From contig CATZZP010000013.1 in the NCBI GenBank assembly GCA_958426775.1, forward strand, positions 1-64,000: a stretch of DNA of 64,000 bases. The letters run 5' to 3'. How positions within the stretch are numbered: position 1 is the first letter of the stretch; each line of letters opens with the position of its first letter. The DNA comes from an uncultured Bacillota bacterium (GTDB lineage: Bacteria > Bacillota > Clostridia > Lachnospirales > CAG-274). The notes below the pieces were generated by a model. The model was not told where the DNA came from, did no database searches, and saw only the letters and a list, made by a program, of their open reading frames with translations. A program made the translations under genes and the position numbers. Shown here piece by piece: positions 10,491 to 19,547 of the stretch.

Positions 10491-11969
10491 ATGATTAAAA
10501 CAGATGTACTTATAATAGGCTCCGGTATTGCTGCACTTAGTACGGCGGCAGAGCTGGCTAAATATAATATAAAGGTTACTATTGTAACAAAGGGAGGAAA
10601 AACCGACAGCAATTCCGCCCTGGCACAGGGGGGTATTTCGGTGGCTCTTGCACAGGAGGACCACTGGCATCTCCATTACAAGGACACCATGCGTGCAGGC
10701 TGTTATCTTAATGATGAAAAGGCAGTTGAAAGGCTTGTAAGGCTTGCACCTAAAATGCTTATTGACTTTATGGCAGCAGGTATGAGGTTTGACCGTAATA
10801 ATAAGGGTGAGCTTCTTTTCGGCAGAGAGGCGGCACACAGCTTAAACAGGGTTATTCACGCAGGCGGTGACAGTACGGGCTTTAAGGTGATTGAACAGCT
10901 TATAAAAAACACATTAGAGGACAGTAATATTACCTTCAGAGAAAATGAGCCTGTTCTGGATTTAATTATTAATAACGGCAAATGCTTCGGTGCTGTTACA
11001 CGTGATAAAGAGGGTAATATAAGAGAGTATTTTGCAGGCAGTACGGTTATTGCTTCGGGAGGTATAGGTCAGCTTTATCCTGCTACCACAAATGACAAGA
11101 CCATTACGGGAGATAGTATTGCTCTTGCCTACAGAGCAGGGGCTAAGCTTAAAAATTTAGAGTTTGTACAGTTTCACCCTACAATGTTGACTATAGACGG
11201 TCACGCCTACGGCTTGGTTTCAGAGGCGGTAAGAGGTGCAGGTGCTATGCTTATAAATGACAGGGGAGTAAGTATTATGAAGGGGGTTCACCCCATGGCA
11301 GAGCTTGCTCCCCGTGATGTGGTTGCAAGAGAGGTTTATGCACACTACCTTAAAGGGGAAAAAATTTATCTGGATATTTCACCTATTGATAATTTTGAGG
11401 AAAAGTTCCCTACTGTCAGCAGTATCTGTATTGAAAACGGTGTTGACTTATCTAAAAAGCTTATTCCCGTTGCACCGGGTGCTCATTTTCATATGGGCGG
11501 TATTAAGGCAGAAAGCAACGGTATAACCAATATACAAAATTTATTTGCCGTAGGTGAGGCAGCCTGTACAGGTGTGCATGGTGCCAATCGTCTTGCCAGC
11601 AATTCCCTTTTAGAGGGGCTTGTGTTTGGCAGACTTACGGCAGACTATATAATTGATAATCCTCAAAGTCCTACGGAAATCAGGCTGCAATATCCTGACA
11701 CAAGGCTTAATACCCAATTGCCTGCCAAGGCTGAAATTCAACGTAAAATGATGGAGTTTGTGGGCATAGTAAGGCATAGAAGTGATGAGGATAAAATTAT
11801 AAGCTGGTTTCAGGGCTTTGCTCCCAAGGAGGGCTTTGTCAGCCTTGACTATAATGCCTATACCAATGAGGAGCTTGAAGTTTACAATATGCTTACCTGC
11901 GGTATGCTTATTGCCAAGGCGGCGGCTGAACGTAAGGAGAGCATAGGGGCTCATTACATAGCGGATTGA
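10491..11969 (+). CDS. nadB: L-aspartate oxidase
   Basis: 492 residues. This FAD enzyme oxidises L-aspartate to iminoaspartate, the first step of bacterial de novo NAD synthesis. Seen in the sequence: the dinucleotide-binding motif LIIGSGIAALSTAAE near the N-terminus, SALAQGGISVAL, EFVQFHPT, and GANRLASNSLLEGLVFG for FAD/substrate contacts. Length is normal for the family. The start ATG at 10491 follows GGAGG with good spacing; an upstream in-frame codon at 10458 lacks a ribosome site. nadC follows after 13 bp, but nadA, the usual partner that consumes iminoaspartate, is not in this cluster. Confidence 0.93.
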   Translation: MIKTDVLIIGSGIAALSTAAELAKYNIKVTIVTKGGKTDSNSALAQGGISVALAQEDHWHLHYKDTMRAGCYLNDEKAVERLVRLAPKMLIDFMAAGMRFDRNNKGELLFGREAAHSLNRVIHAGGDSTGFKVIEQLIKNTLEDSNITFRENEPVLDLIINNGKCFGAVTRDKEGNIREYFAGSTVIASGGIGQLYPATTNDKTITGDSIALAYRAGAKLKNLEFVQFHPTMLTIDGHAYGLVSEAVRGAGAMLINDRGVSIMKGVHPMAELAPRDVVAREVYAHYLKGEKIYLDISPIDNFEEKFPTVSSICIENGVDLSKKLIPVAPGAHFHMGGIKAESNGITNIQNLFAVGEAACTGVHGANRLASNSLLEGLVFGRLTADYIIDNPQSPTEIRLQYPDTRLNTQLPAKAEIQRKMMEFVGIVRHRSDEDKIISWFQGFAPKEGFVSLDYNAYTNEELEVYNMLTCGMLIAKAAAERKESIGAHYIAD

Positions 11970-11982
11970 AAAGAGGTTTTTT

Positions 11983-12834
11983 ATGAACAGACTTGAGGCT
12001 AAGAAAAAGATTGAGGAATTTTTAATTGAGGACGTAGGCAGCGGAGATTTGTCTACGGATTTGGTTTTTGATAAGGATACCTATGGTAAAGGCAAGTTTA
12101 CCGTTAAGGAGGACGGCATAATCTGCGGTCTTGATATGATAGCACTTACTTATGAGGCATACGGTGATAATGAGGTTAAGGTAAAGCTCCTGAAAAAAGA
12201 GGGAGAAAGGGTAAAAAAAGGCGATATAATTGCAGAGGTTTACGGCAGAGTGTCAACTCTTCTGCCCTGTGAGCGTATTGCCCTTAACCTTATGCAGTTA
12301 ATGAGCGGTATTGCCACCAAGACAGACCAATATGTGAAAGCACTTGATGACCGTAGCATCAGGCTGTGTGATACAAGAAAGACCTATCCGGGACTGAGAA
12401 TGTTTGAAAAATATGCAGTTACGGTAGGCGGAGGATACAATCATCGCTACGCTCTTTATGACGGCGTTATGCTTAAGGACAACCATATTGCTTTTGCAGG
12501 CGGTATTGAAAAGGCTGTAAGCCTTGTGAGGTCAAGGCTGGGGCATATGGTTAAAATTGAGGTTGAAACGGAAACTAAGGAGCAGGTTATAGAGGCAGTA
12601 AAAGCAGGTGCTGACGTTATTATGTTTGATAACCGTACACCTGAGCAAATCAAGGAGTTACAAGGCTTAGTGCCTTCTCATATAATTACGGAGGCTTCGG
12701 GAGGCATTAGGCTTGATACAATAGCAAGCTTCAGGGGCTGCGGTGTGAATTATATCTCCGTAGGTGCATTGACAAACGGTGTAAAGCCCCTTGATATAAG
12801 CTTTAACAGTACAGAGGGCATTAAGCCTGAGTAA
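11983..12834 (+). CDS. nadC: Nicotinate-nucleotide pyrophosphorylase (quinolinate phosphoribosyltransferase)
   Basis: 283 residues, normal length. It converts quinolinate and PRPP to nicotinate mononucleotide. Recognisable motifs are EDVGSGDLSTDLVF at the N-terminus, LNLMQLMSGIAT, CDTRKTYPGLRMFEKYAV, KDNHI, and VEVETETKEQ / MFDNRTPEQ in the barrel. ATG at 11983 follows AAGAGG. It is in an operon with nadB and is followed 14 bp later by proC. Confidence 0.94.
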   Translation: MNRLEAKKKIEEFLIEDVGSGDLSTDLVFDKDTYGKGKFTVKEDGIICGLDMIALTYEAYGDNEVKVKLLKKEGERVKKGDIIAEVYGRVSTLLPCERIALNLMQLMSGIATKTDQYVKALDDRSIRLCDTRKTYPGLRMFEKYAVTVGGGYNHRYALYDGVMLKDNHIAFAGGIEKAVSLVRSRLGHMVKIEVETETKEQVIEAVKAGADVIMFDNRTPEQIKELQGLVPSHIITEASGGIRLDTIASFRGCGVNYISVGALTNGVKPLDISFNSTEGIKPE

Positions 12835-12848
12835 AGGGAGGAACATAT

Positions 12849-13655
12849 ATGAAATTAGGCTTTATAGGTGCAGGTAATATGGGTTCTGCTATTTTTAAGG
12901 GATTTATTGCCAAGGGAAAGGCAGACGGTAGGGATATTTACATAACAAGGAAAAATAAAGAGGCTCTGGCTGTTCAGGCTAAGGAGCTGGGAGTAAACCC
13001 CTGTGAGAGCAATTGTGATGTGGTTAAAGCAAGCGATATAGTTTTTCTTGCAGTTAAGCCTATTATGTTTAAAGAGGTTTTAGGCGAGATAAGGTCGGAG
13101 CTTAAGTCCAAAATGCCTCTTGTTGTATCCATGGCGGCGGGTATATCCACAGAGGATATTGAGGAGAGTCTTGATATTAAGGGGCTTAAGGTTGTCAGAA
13201 TTATGCCTAACGTAAACGCACAGGTGGCTATGTCGGTTACGGGTATTTGCGGCGGCAAAAGCACTTCAGGTGAGGATATAAGTCTTGTAGAGGAGCTCTT
13301 TCAGGCAATAGGCACAACTGCCCTTGTGCCTGAAAAGCAGTTTGCAATATTTTCCGCTATAGCCGGTTGCTCACCTGCTTACGTATATATGTTTATTAAT
13401 GCCCTTGCAGAGGGGGCTTTAAAGGCGGGCATGAACAAAAATGCCGCTGTTGAAATTGCGGCAGGTGCCGTTATGGGCAGTGCCAAAATGGTTTTGGAAA
13501 GCGGAAAGCACCCTGAGGTGCTTTGCGATATGGTTTGCTCACCGGGAGGCACAACCATTGAGGGTGTATGTACTCTGAAGGAAAGAGCCTTTGAGTCGGC
13601 TGTGATTGAGGCGGTAAGCAAGTCTGTATGGAAGGACGCACAGCTTAATAAGTGA
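12849..13655 (+). CDS. proC: Pyrroline-5-carboxylate reductase
   Basis: 268 residues, normal length. It reduces 1-pyrroline-5-carboxylate to L-proline with NAD(P)H. The N-terminal Rossmann motif GFIGAGNMGSAIFKG, the central VVRIMPNVNAQV and the C-terminal CSPGGTTIEGV are family hallmarks. GGGAGG precedes the start. It forms the end of the nadB-nadC-proC run, which pairs NAD and proline biosynthesis without a known biochemical reason. Confidence 0.93.
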   Translation: MKLGFIGAGNMGSAIFKGFIAKGKADGRDIYITRKNKEALAVQAKELGVNPCESNCDVVKASDIVFLAVKPIMFKEVLGEIRSELKSKMPLVVSMAAGISTEDIEESLDIKGLKVVRIMPNVNAQVAMSVTGICGGKSTSGEDISLVEELFQAIGTTALVPEKQFAIFSAIAGCSPAYVYMFINALAEGALKAGMNKNAAVEIAAGAVMGSAKMVLESGKHPEVLCDMVCSPGGTTIEGVCTLKERAFESAVIEAVSKSVWKDAQLNK

Positions 13656-13708
13656 TATAATATAATAATATAAGTTAATGTATTACATCGAAAAAAGAAG
13701 GTGTTTTT

Positions 13709-15493
13709 ATGCAAAGGGAAATGAAAAGCTTTGAACATATAATCGGCAGTGCCGTAATGGACGCAAACTATCATTTTAAGGTGGTTGATGAAAAGATATA
13801 TCGTTTTTTAGGGGATAAGGTTATATATCTTTTTACACCATACATTCATCCCGATGACAGGGAAATCTTTATAAATGCCGTTAAGGACTGCGATAGGGTA
13901 AGCGAAAATTATGCTATTGTAAGGGTTAAAAATTTTGCGGGGCAATATTGTCATATTATTATCTTTATTAAGCCCAGCCCTGTTGACCCGGATAATTTTT
14001 ATGAGCTTAATATGTATGATGTTGTCTACCTTGTTAAGGAGTATGAGGTTCTCAGCGATGCCTATAAAAAGGTTAGCTACGGTATGCAACTTTTACACCC
14101 TGCAATTACTTTTGATTATACTCCAGCTACAGGTAAAATTATGGTGTTCTGTGATAGGGATAAAATAGGCTTCGAGGGGAGCATTGATGACTTTTACAGC
14201 TTTATGGTGGAAAAGGATATGGTTGACCCTATGCATATTTCAGGCTTCTGCAATCTTATTGAGGATATAAAAAAATGCTCTGCCAATATAAGCTGTACAC
14301 TTAATATGTGTCCCTTTACCGAAAGCAAAAGAAAAAGTCCCATGTCTGTAAGGACTACAATTATATATGATAGGGAAAGTGCGGCTGCAAGCTGTGTAGT
14401 GGGGGTTATTGTACCTGAGGAAGGTACTTACTCCGCTTTGGAGAAAATGTATGATAATAGGTCTAACCTTGACCCCCTGACAGGGCTTTACAACAAGGCG
14501 GCAATAAGAGAAATGGCTACAGACGCTATTAATAATACAAATGAAATTATAAACTATATTATGATTGACCTTGACCATTTTAAGGATGTAAACGATACCT
14601 ACGGGCATATGTTCGGTGATGAGGTTATACTTAATGTAGCACGTATTATTAAGGATATAGTGGGGAAAAACGGTTATGTGGGGCGTGTAGGCGGCGACGA
14701 GTTTTTTATTGTACTTAAGGGTATTGGCAGTGAACTGGACGATTTAAGACCTACACTGCGAGCTATACGTGCTCAGATAGAGTGGGCATACAAGGGCAAG
14801 CTGGGTAATATAAAGCTGACGGCTTCTCTCGGCTGTGCAAGCTTCCCTAAGGATGCAGATAATTATGATGATTTGTTTAAGTTAGCTGACAGATGCCTGT
14901 ATATAGCAAAGACAAAGGGACGTGACAGATTTGTTATATACACTGAGGCAATACACGGTAAGCTGGAGGATATTAAGGCATCTGGCAGTACCATTAAGAT
15001 AGATCGTACTGTGTCCGATTTGCAAAGGCTGGAGTTCGTAACCGATGCTGTTACAAGGCTTAGTGATTGGGGAGAGAGTACTATAAACTCCGTCTTTAAT
15101 GAGATATTTAATTACTTTAGGGTAGACCAGGTTGTTATGTATGATTTGGCACAGCGTAAGGTAATCCATTACGGTGCACCTCTTGATGAGGACGACGCCG
15201 AGGATAATATTTGCCTTTATGCCGACAGCCTTAAAGCTGCCTTCAGAGAAAGCAATGTTATGTTTAACGGTGACAGGGAAAACATAAGAATTCCTTATCC
15301 TGATTTTTATGAATATACTGTCAGAAAAAACTATTTGTCTGTTCTTATATATGCAATTAAGGTTAAGGGTGAAATTACTCACTTTGTGGTTGCATATACA
15401 AAAAACAGATATGAAAAGTGGTCCGATATAGTAATTAATTATTTAAGCATTATATTTAAAACCGCAGGCGATAAGGTACTAAATAAAAATTAA
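13709..15493 (+). CDS. Diguanylate cyclase with N-terminal PAS-like and C-terminal GAF-like regions
   Basis: 594 residues, no membrane segment, so probably cytosolic. Residues ~1-130 resemble a PAS-type sensor. A GGDEF domain lies at ~255-415, with LDPLTGLYNKAAI, IDLDHFKDVNDTYGH and an intact RVGGDEFFIVL active site, so cyclic-di-GMP synthesis is likely. The residues where an RxxD inhibitory site would sit read as KNG, so product inhibition through a primary I-site is unlikely. The last ~150 residues look GAF-like. It is 53 bp from proC, in an AT-rich gap, and followed by a strong terminator. Confidence 0.8.
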   Translation: MQREMKSFEHIIGSAVMDANYHFKVVDEKIYRFLGDKVIYLFTPYIHPDDREIFINAVKDCDRVSENYAIVRVKNFAGQYCHIIIFIKPSPVDPDNFYELNMYDVVYLVKEYEVLSDAYKKVSYGMQLLHPAITFDYTPATGKIMVFCDRDKIGFEGSIDDFYSFMVEKDMVDPMHISGFCNLIEDIKKCSANISCTLNMCPFTESKRKSPMSVRTTIIYDRESAAASCVVGVIVPEEGTYSALEKMYDNRSNLDPLTGLYNKAAIREMATDAINNTNEIINYIMIDLDHFKDVNDTYGHMFGDEVILNVARIIKDIVGKNGYVGRVGGDEFFIVLKGIGSELDDLRPTLRAIRAQIEWAYKGKLGNIKLTASLGCASFPKDADNYDDLFKLADRCLYIAKTKGRDRFVIYTEAIHGKLEDIKASGSTIKIDRTVSDLQRLEFVTDAVTRLSDWGESTINSVFNEIFNYFRVDQVVMYDLAQRKVIHYGAPLDEDDAEDNICLYADSLKAAFRESNVMFNGDRENIRIPYPDFYEYTVRKNYLSVLIYAIKVKGEITHFVVAYTKNRYEKWSDIVINYLSIIFKTAGDKVLNKN

Positions 15494-15500
15494 ATATAAA

Positions 15501-15530
15501 AGAGTGTTACTTATACAAAAGCAACACTCT
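15501..15530. terminator. Bidirectional rho-independent terminator
   Basis: Arms AGAGTGTTACTT and AAGCAACACTCT pair with one mismatch and are followed by TTTTT on the + strand and preceded by an A-run. The hairpin separates the GGDEF gene from the convergent DNA glycosylase gene and can serve both. Confidence 0.85.
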
Positions 15531-15536
15531 TTTTCC

Positions 15537-16391
15537 TTAATTTGTTTTTAAACCCGTGCTTCTTGCATAGTAAAATAAATATTGCTGGGCATAGCCTGCT
15601 AAATTATCCCATTTTTCCGTTGCAAAGTTTGATATGGTTTTAAGGCTTTGCTCCCGGCCGTTAAAGTAAAGCTGACACATAACACGCTTTACCCATACAT
15701 CTATAGGGAATACATTTCTGTGTCCCAGAGAAAATAAAAGCACACAATCGGCTACCTTGGGTCCTACACCCTTAATTTGCATAAGGGAGGCTCTTGCACT
15801 ATCTGTATCTACTGTATAAAGCTTATGAAGCTCAACCTTTTTTTGGGACAGACATTGTACTGCATCGTAAATATATTTATTTCTGAAGCCCATTTTTAAA
15901 TCAAAAAGCTCCTGAGCTGTTACGGGCAAAAGCTGTTCAAGGGTTGGGAAGGCACCTTCTGTACCGTATTTCTCGCTCATGGCGGAAATTATGCCTTTAA
16001 TTCTGGGTATATTGTTGTTCTGAGATATAATAAAGGAGAGCAGGCTTTCGTAGGGGTCTTGGTTTAGCAGTCGTATTCCGCCTGCATAAGCTATGGCGGC
16101 TGTCATAACTTCATCATTTTGGGAAAGAGTGTTTTTAATTTCTCCGTAGTCTGTTTCAAGGTCAAAGTAATGATACCATTTTTCCTTAAACTCCTTTTCC
16201 GTACAGCCGTAAAGGGTAAGGGTATCTGCCTGCTGACAAGCTGTTATGGTTCTGCCTAAGGCAGTTACGGTGTACCTTAAATCCCCCAGCCTTTCAAAGC
16301 GAAAGCACTGACCGCATTCTAAAATTTCCCGTAAATTAAAGTCCTTTAGTTCTGTTATAATCAAGTCATTATTCTTAATAAATATTTTCAT
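15537..16391 (-). CDS. 8-oxoguanine DNA glycosylase (OGG1 type)
   Basis: 284 residues. It excises 8-oxoguanine and acts as an AP lyase in base-excision repair. The N-terminal OGG domain (FNLREILECGQCFRFE) is followed by a helix-hairpin-helix domain, LMQIKGVGPKVADCVLLF at 203-220. Lys212 matches the catalytic Schiff-base lysine and Asp231 in FPIDVWV matches the catalytic aspartate. Length suits the bacterial OGG-like branch. It is transcribed alone, convergent with the GGDEF gene and divergent from the DUF6062 gene. Confidence 0.87.
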   Translation of the reverse strand: MKIFIKNNDLIITELKDFNLREILECGQCFRFERLGDLRYTVTALGRTITACQQADTLTLYGCTEKEFKEKWYHYFDLETDYGEIKNTLSQNDEVMTAAIAYAGGIRLLNQDPYESLLSFIISQNNNIPRIKGIISAMSEKYGTEGAFPTLEQLLPVTAQELFDLKMGFRNKYIYDAVQCLSQKKVELHKLYTVDTDSARASLMQIKGVGPKVADCVLLFSLGHRNVFPIDVWVKRVMCQLYFNGREQSLKTISNFATEKWDNLAGYAQQYLFYYARSTGLKTN

Positions 16392-16400
16392 ATTATCACC

Positions 16401-16429
16401 TTAACATTTTTTTGGTTATGTGTTATAAT
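16401..16429 (+). promoter_or_regulatory. Sigma-A promoter for the DUF6062 gene
   Basis: TTAACA at 16401-16406 and TATAAT at 16424-16429 are separated by 17 bp, about 35 bp before the ribosome site of the next gene. Confidence 0.75.
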
Positions 16430-16471
16430 TAACATAGGAAAGTAGCTATTTATTTTAAGGAGTTGATGCTT

Positions 16472-17194
16472 ATGGCTGAAAAAATATATACTATCCCTGT
16501 AAATGAAGCCTTTGACCAAGGGGGCGAATGCCCTTTTTGCAATATGTATCACCGTCTTGAGCAGGAAAGCCTTGACTATATGCTGGGTGCCGCTTATATG
16601 GCTGATGATGTGCGTATGGAAACCAATAAAAAAGGCTTTTGTCAACGTCACTACAGCCTTATGTTCAAGCAGAAAAACCGTCTGGGTCTTGCCCTTATGC
16701 TCCATACCCATATGCAAACCGTGGGAAGAGAGCTTAATGTGCTTATGTCTAAGCGTGAAAAGGGTAAAAAAACATTATTTTCAAAAAAAGCTAAAGACAT
16801 CAATCCAATATCTGCGTATATAGACAGTGTAACGCAAACATGCTATATCTGCGACAGAATTACCCACACCTTTGAAAGGTATGTGGATACTTTCTTTTAT
16901 ATGTGGGCAAAGATGCCTGAAATCCGTGACAAGGTTAAGGCATCAAAGGGCTTTTGCCTTAAGCACTTTGCTATGCTTGTGCAAATGGGTGAAAGCAAGC
17001 TGTCCCAAGCTGAATATGATAACCTTATGGATATTATTTTACCTCTTGAGCAGGAAAATTTCAAGCGTATAGTTGACGAGGTAGAGCATTTTACCGATAA
17101 GTTTGATTATCGCTTTAAGGACGAGCCTTGGGGCAACTCAAAGGACAGTGTTGAAAGAGGTATTTTAAAAACCTCTTCGGAGTTTATGGAGTAG
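16472..17194 (+). CDS. DUF6062 family protein with paired Cys/His motifs
   Basis: About 240 residues, function unknown. Two similar halves each carry a CxxC pair followed by an FCxxH pair: CPFC ... FCQRHY near the N-terminus and CYIC ... FCLKHF later. This suggests two zinc-binding or redox modules from an internal duplication. ATG at 16472 lies 9 nt after AAGGAG; the earlier ATG at 16466 is too close. It is followed 13 bp later by a membrane-anchored protein, and the two probably form an operon from the promoter at 16401. Confidence 0.7.
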   Translation: MAEKIYTIPVNEAFDQGGECPFCNMYHRLEQESLDYMLGAAYMADDVRMETNKKGFCQRHYSLMFKQKNRLGLALMLHTHMQTVGRELNVLMSKREKGKKTLFSKKAKDINPISAYIDSVTQTCYICDRITHTFERYVDTFFYMWAKMPEIRDKVKASKGFCLKHFAMLVQMGESKLSQAEYDNLMDIILPLEQENFKRIVDEVEHFTDKFDYRFKDEPWGNSKDSVERGILKTSSEFME

Positions 17195-17207
17195 GAAGGA
17201 TAATTTT

Positions 17208-17858
17208 ATGACCTTTAAGGATTTAACCTTTAAGAAAAAAGTTGAACACATTTGGGAATACTATAAGTGGCTGATTTTAGGCGTGATATTTGTAACCTTT
17301 GTGGGCGGCTCTATGGTGTATGCCATGGCTATTAAGCCGAAAACCGTTAATTACGCGGGCATTGCCGTATACGGCACTCATTTGCCCATGGAGAATATTG
17401 ATAAGCTGACAAATGAAATTAATCAAAGTTTAGGTCTTAGTGAGCCTAATTCGGTAACGGTTACAAACTACTTCTTTCAGGAGGGTGACGACCTTTTTAA
17501 TGTTGATGTTGAGAGAAAGTTTATAACCTATCTTTATTCCCTTGAAACCCATGTAATTACAGCTATGGAAAGCGATATGAAAACCTTTATTGAAAGTGAG
17601 TATGTTGCACCCCTTTCAGATTACCTTACACAAGAGGAGCTTGACACCCTTAATAAGGAGGGCAGGGTTATATATATGACAGACCCTCTTGACGGTAAAG
17701 AAAAGCCATTTGCAATAAACATTGATAATTCACGTATCTTTGATGAATTTCAGGTTTTTGAGGGTGAGGAGCAAAGCTCATATATCGGTATTGTACCCGT
17801 AAAGGACTATGATGAAAATATTAAGGCGGTAGTAAGAGAAATTATTGAGGAAAGCTAA
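17208..17858 (+). CDS. Unknown protein with single N-terminal membrane anchor
   Basis: 216 residues. A short basic cytoplasmic start (FKKKVEHIWEYYKW) is followed by one hydrophobic helix (LILGVIFVTFVGGSMVYAMA, ~25-44) and a ~170-residue acidic domain outside. I recognise no catalytic motif. The layout resembles small accessory membrane proteins of Clostridia. It is in an operon with the DUF6062 gene, so the two may work together, but nothing in the sequence shows how. Confidence 0.55.
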   Translation: MTFKDLTFKKKVEHIWEYYKWLILGVIFVTFVGGSMVYAMAIKPKTVNYAGIAVYGTHLPMENIDKLTNEINQSLGLSEPNSVTVTNYFFQEGDDLFNVDVERKFITYLYSLETHVITAMESDMKTFIESEYVAPLSDYLTQEELDTLNKEGRVIYMTDPLDGKEKPFAINIDNSRIFDEFQVFEGEEQSSYIGIVPVKDYDENIKAVVREIIEES

Positions 17859-18024
17859 CAAAAAGTTAATTAAATTTCTTTATCTTAAAGTTGTTTTACA
17901 ATAAGTTTGATACTAAAATTAATTTTATCAGTTAGTTAATATTTTTGCCGTTGAAATATCTTTTGAATGTATCCCTACAAATATTAATTTTTTGTGAATG
18001 TTATAAAAATTGTATTGATAGGTG

Positions 18025-18053
18025 TTGATTTTATTTGGCAATATATGTATAAT
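18025..18053 (+). promoter_or_regulatory. Strong sigma-A promoter of a small RNA
   Basis: TTGATT at 18025-18030, a 17-bp spacer, and TATAAT at 18048-18053. The predicted start is at about 18060-18061, exactly at the first base of the 5' hairpin of the structured RNA described next, with no open reading frame before the terminator. Confidence 0.75.
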
Positions 18054-18060
18054 GTTAATT

Positions 18061-18205
18061 GGAGCAATGATTAGCTCCCAACCCCAAACCCCATGTATGC
18101 GGTTTTTGACAGTTACCCTCCCCTCAAAACTGTCATCCCCCTTTATTTTTCCGCATACATATCCACATCTTTGGCTCGTCCTGTTGGGCGAGCCTTTGTG
18201 TATTT
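18061..18205 (+). ncRNA. Putative free-standing structured small RNA with C-rich single-stranded loops
   Basis: About 145 nt. Helices read by eye: GGAGC/GCTCC (18061-18078); a perfect 10-bp stem ATGTATGCGG/CCGCATACAT (18093-18102 with 18151-18160); inside it a perfect 8-bp stem TGACAGTT/AACTGTCA (18107-18114 with 18128-18135); and a terminator hairpin GGCTCGTCC-TGTT-GGGCGAGCC (18173-18194) followed by TTTGTGTATTT. Unpaired segments are strikingly C-rich: a CCCC-AAA-CCCC linker, an apical loop ACCCTCCCCTC, and TCCCCC on the 3' side. C-rich loops in Firmicute sRNAs pair with Shine-Dalgarno sequences, so a trans-acting role is plausible. A leader of the next gene, 30 bp on, cannot be excluded. 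Confidence 0.65.
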
Positions 18206-18228
18206 AAAAACAGAAAGGCGGAAGGATA

Positions 18229-18684
18229 ATGAGAAGAAAAGACAGAGAGCTTAATCTTCAACAAGCTGAAAGTATTTTAAATGAGGGGCTTTACGGTACC
18301 CTCGCAACAGCAGGCAACAATATACCTTATGCTATACCTCTGTTTTATGTTTATTTAGACGGTGCAATTTATTTCCACTGTGCTGAGGAGGGACATAAGC
18401 TTGATAATATTAAGGAAAACAACAGGGTATGCTTTAATGTTGTGTCAAAGGTAGAGGTTATACCTGAGGAATTTGCCGCCTTTTACAGCTCTGCAACAGT
18501 TTTCGGTATTGCAGAGGAGGCTTTAGGTGAGGAAAAGAAAAAGGCACTTGTTTTCCTTATAGAAAAATACAGTGCTGAATTTTACAATGAGGGTATGGAA
18601 TATATTGATAAATTAATAGAGGTAACTTATGTATGTAAAATTTCACCTGAGGTGATTACGGGTAAGGGTAGGCTTAAGGAGTAA
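18229..18684 (+). CDS. Pyridoxamine 5'-phosphate oxidase-like flavin-binding protein (NimA-related)
   Basis: 151 residues. A split-barrel FMN-binding fold is suggested by LYGTLATAGNNIPYAIPLFYV, YFHCAEEGHKLDNI and NRVCFNVV. Members of this family bind flavin and include 5-nitroimidazole reductases and haem-related proteins, so the substrate cannot be set. AAGGCGGAAGG precedes the ATG. It lies directly downstream of the structured RNA and its terminator. Confidence 0.75.
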   Translation: MRRKDRELNLQQAESILNEGLYGTLATAGNNIPYAIPLFYVYLDGAIYFHCAEEGHKLDNIKENNRVCFNVVSKVEVIPEEFAAFYSSATVFGIAEEALGEEKKKALVFLIEKYSAEFYNEGMEYIDKLIEVTYVCKISPEVITGKGRLKE

Positions 18685-18715
18685 ATGGTTGGTATATACT
18701 TGACCTTTTTTATAG

Positions 18716-18744
18716 TTGAAAGTTGTTTTGTGGTTTGCTATAAT
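18716..18744 (+). promoter_or_regulatory. Promoter of the following methyltransferase gene
   Basis: TTGAAA at 18716-18721, 17-bp spacer, and an extended -10 TGCTATAAT ending at 18744. Confidence 0.75.
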
Positions 18745-18789
18745 AACTATGCTTAAATCGTAAGAAGAATATTGATGGAGGTGTAAAAA

Positions 18790-19530
18790 ATGGCTAAGCA
18801 GAACATATATGACCATAAGGTTTTCTTTGAGGGATATAAGAAAATAAGGGAAAACAAGGCTAATGCAAATATTTTATTTGAGATACCCGCTTTGTTTTCT
18901 ATGATAACGGAGCTTAAGGGCAAAAGGGTGCTGGATTTAGGGTGCGGTTTCGGAGAACACTGTGTGGAGTTTATTAACAGAGGTGCAGACAGGGTAGCGG
19001 GAATTGATATTTCAACAAAAATGCTGGAGATTGCAAGAAAGGAAAACAGTCACCCCAATATATCCTATATAAATATGCCCATGGAGGATATATCTAAGTT
19101 AAATGAAAGCTTTGATGTGGTTGTAAGCTCCCTTGCCTTTCACTATGTTGAGGATTATTCAGGTGTTGTGGAAAATATTTATAAAATGCTTTCTAAGGGC
19201 GGAATACTTGTATTTTCCCAGGAACATCCCTTATGCACCTGTCATTCGGGAGGCAACAGGTGGACAAGAGATGAAAACGGCAATAAGCTTTACGTAAATA
19301 TGGCTAATTACGGTGTAGAGGCTGAAAGAGAAACTGTATGGTTTGTAGATAATGTGAAAAAGTATCACAGAACCTTTTCAACCATTGTAAATACACTGAT
19401 TGAGGCGGGCTTTACTGTTGAAAAGCTTATTGAGCCTCTGCCTGACGATGAATTGCTTGAAAAATATCCGGGATATGCAGACCTTATTCATAAGCCTGAT
19501 TTCTTATTGGTAAAGGCAAGGAAAAATTAA
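18790..19530 (+). CDS. Class I SAM-dependent methyltransferase (small molecule type)
   Basis: 246 residues. SAM-binding motif VLDLGCGFGEHCVEF at ~43-57, acidic loop GIDISTKML, and motif IV-like DVVVSSLAFHYVED. The C-terminal half (FSQEHPLCTC, TLIEAGFTVEKL) resembles UbiE/COQ5-like enzymes acting on small molecules. It has its own promoter and terminator, so it is monocistronic. The substrate is unknown. Confidence 0.8.
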   Translation: MAKQNIYDHKVFFEGYKKIRENKANANILFEIPALFSMITELKGKRVLDLGCGFGEHCVEFINRGADRVAGIDISTKMLEIARKENSHPNISYINMPMEDISKLNESFDVVVSSLAFHYVEDYSGVVENIYKMLSKGGILVFSQEHPLCTCHSGGNRWTRDENGNKLYVNMANYGVEAERETVWFVDNVKKYHRTFSTIVNTLIEAGFTVEKLIEPLPDDELLEKYPGYADLIHKPDFLLVKARKN

Positions 19531-19547
19531 GTTTGTTTTTAAATTAT

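Noticed and set aside
18061..18205. Known riboswitch or 6S RNA
   Set aside because: The helices and loops do not match any class I can recall, and 6S lacks such C-rich loops. Left as unassigned RNA.
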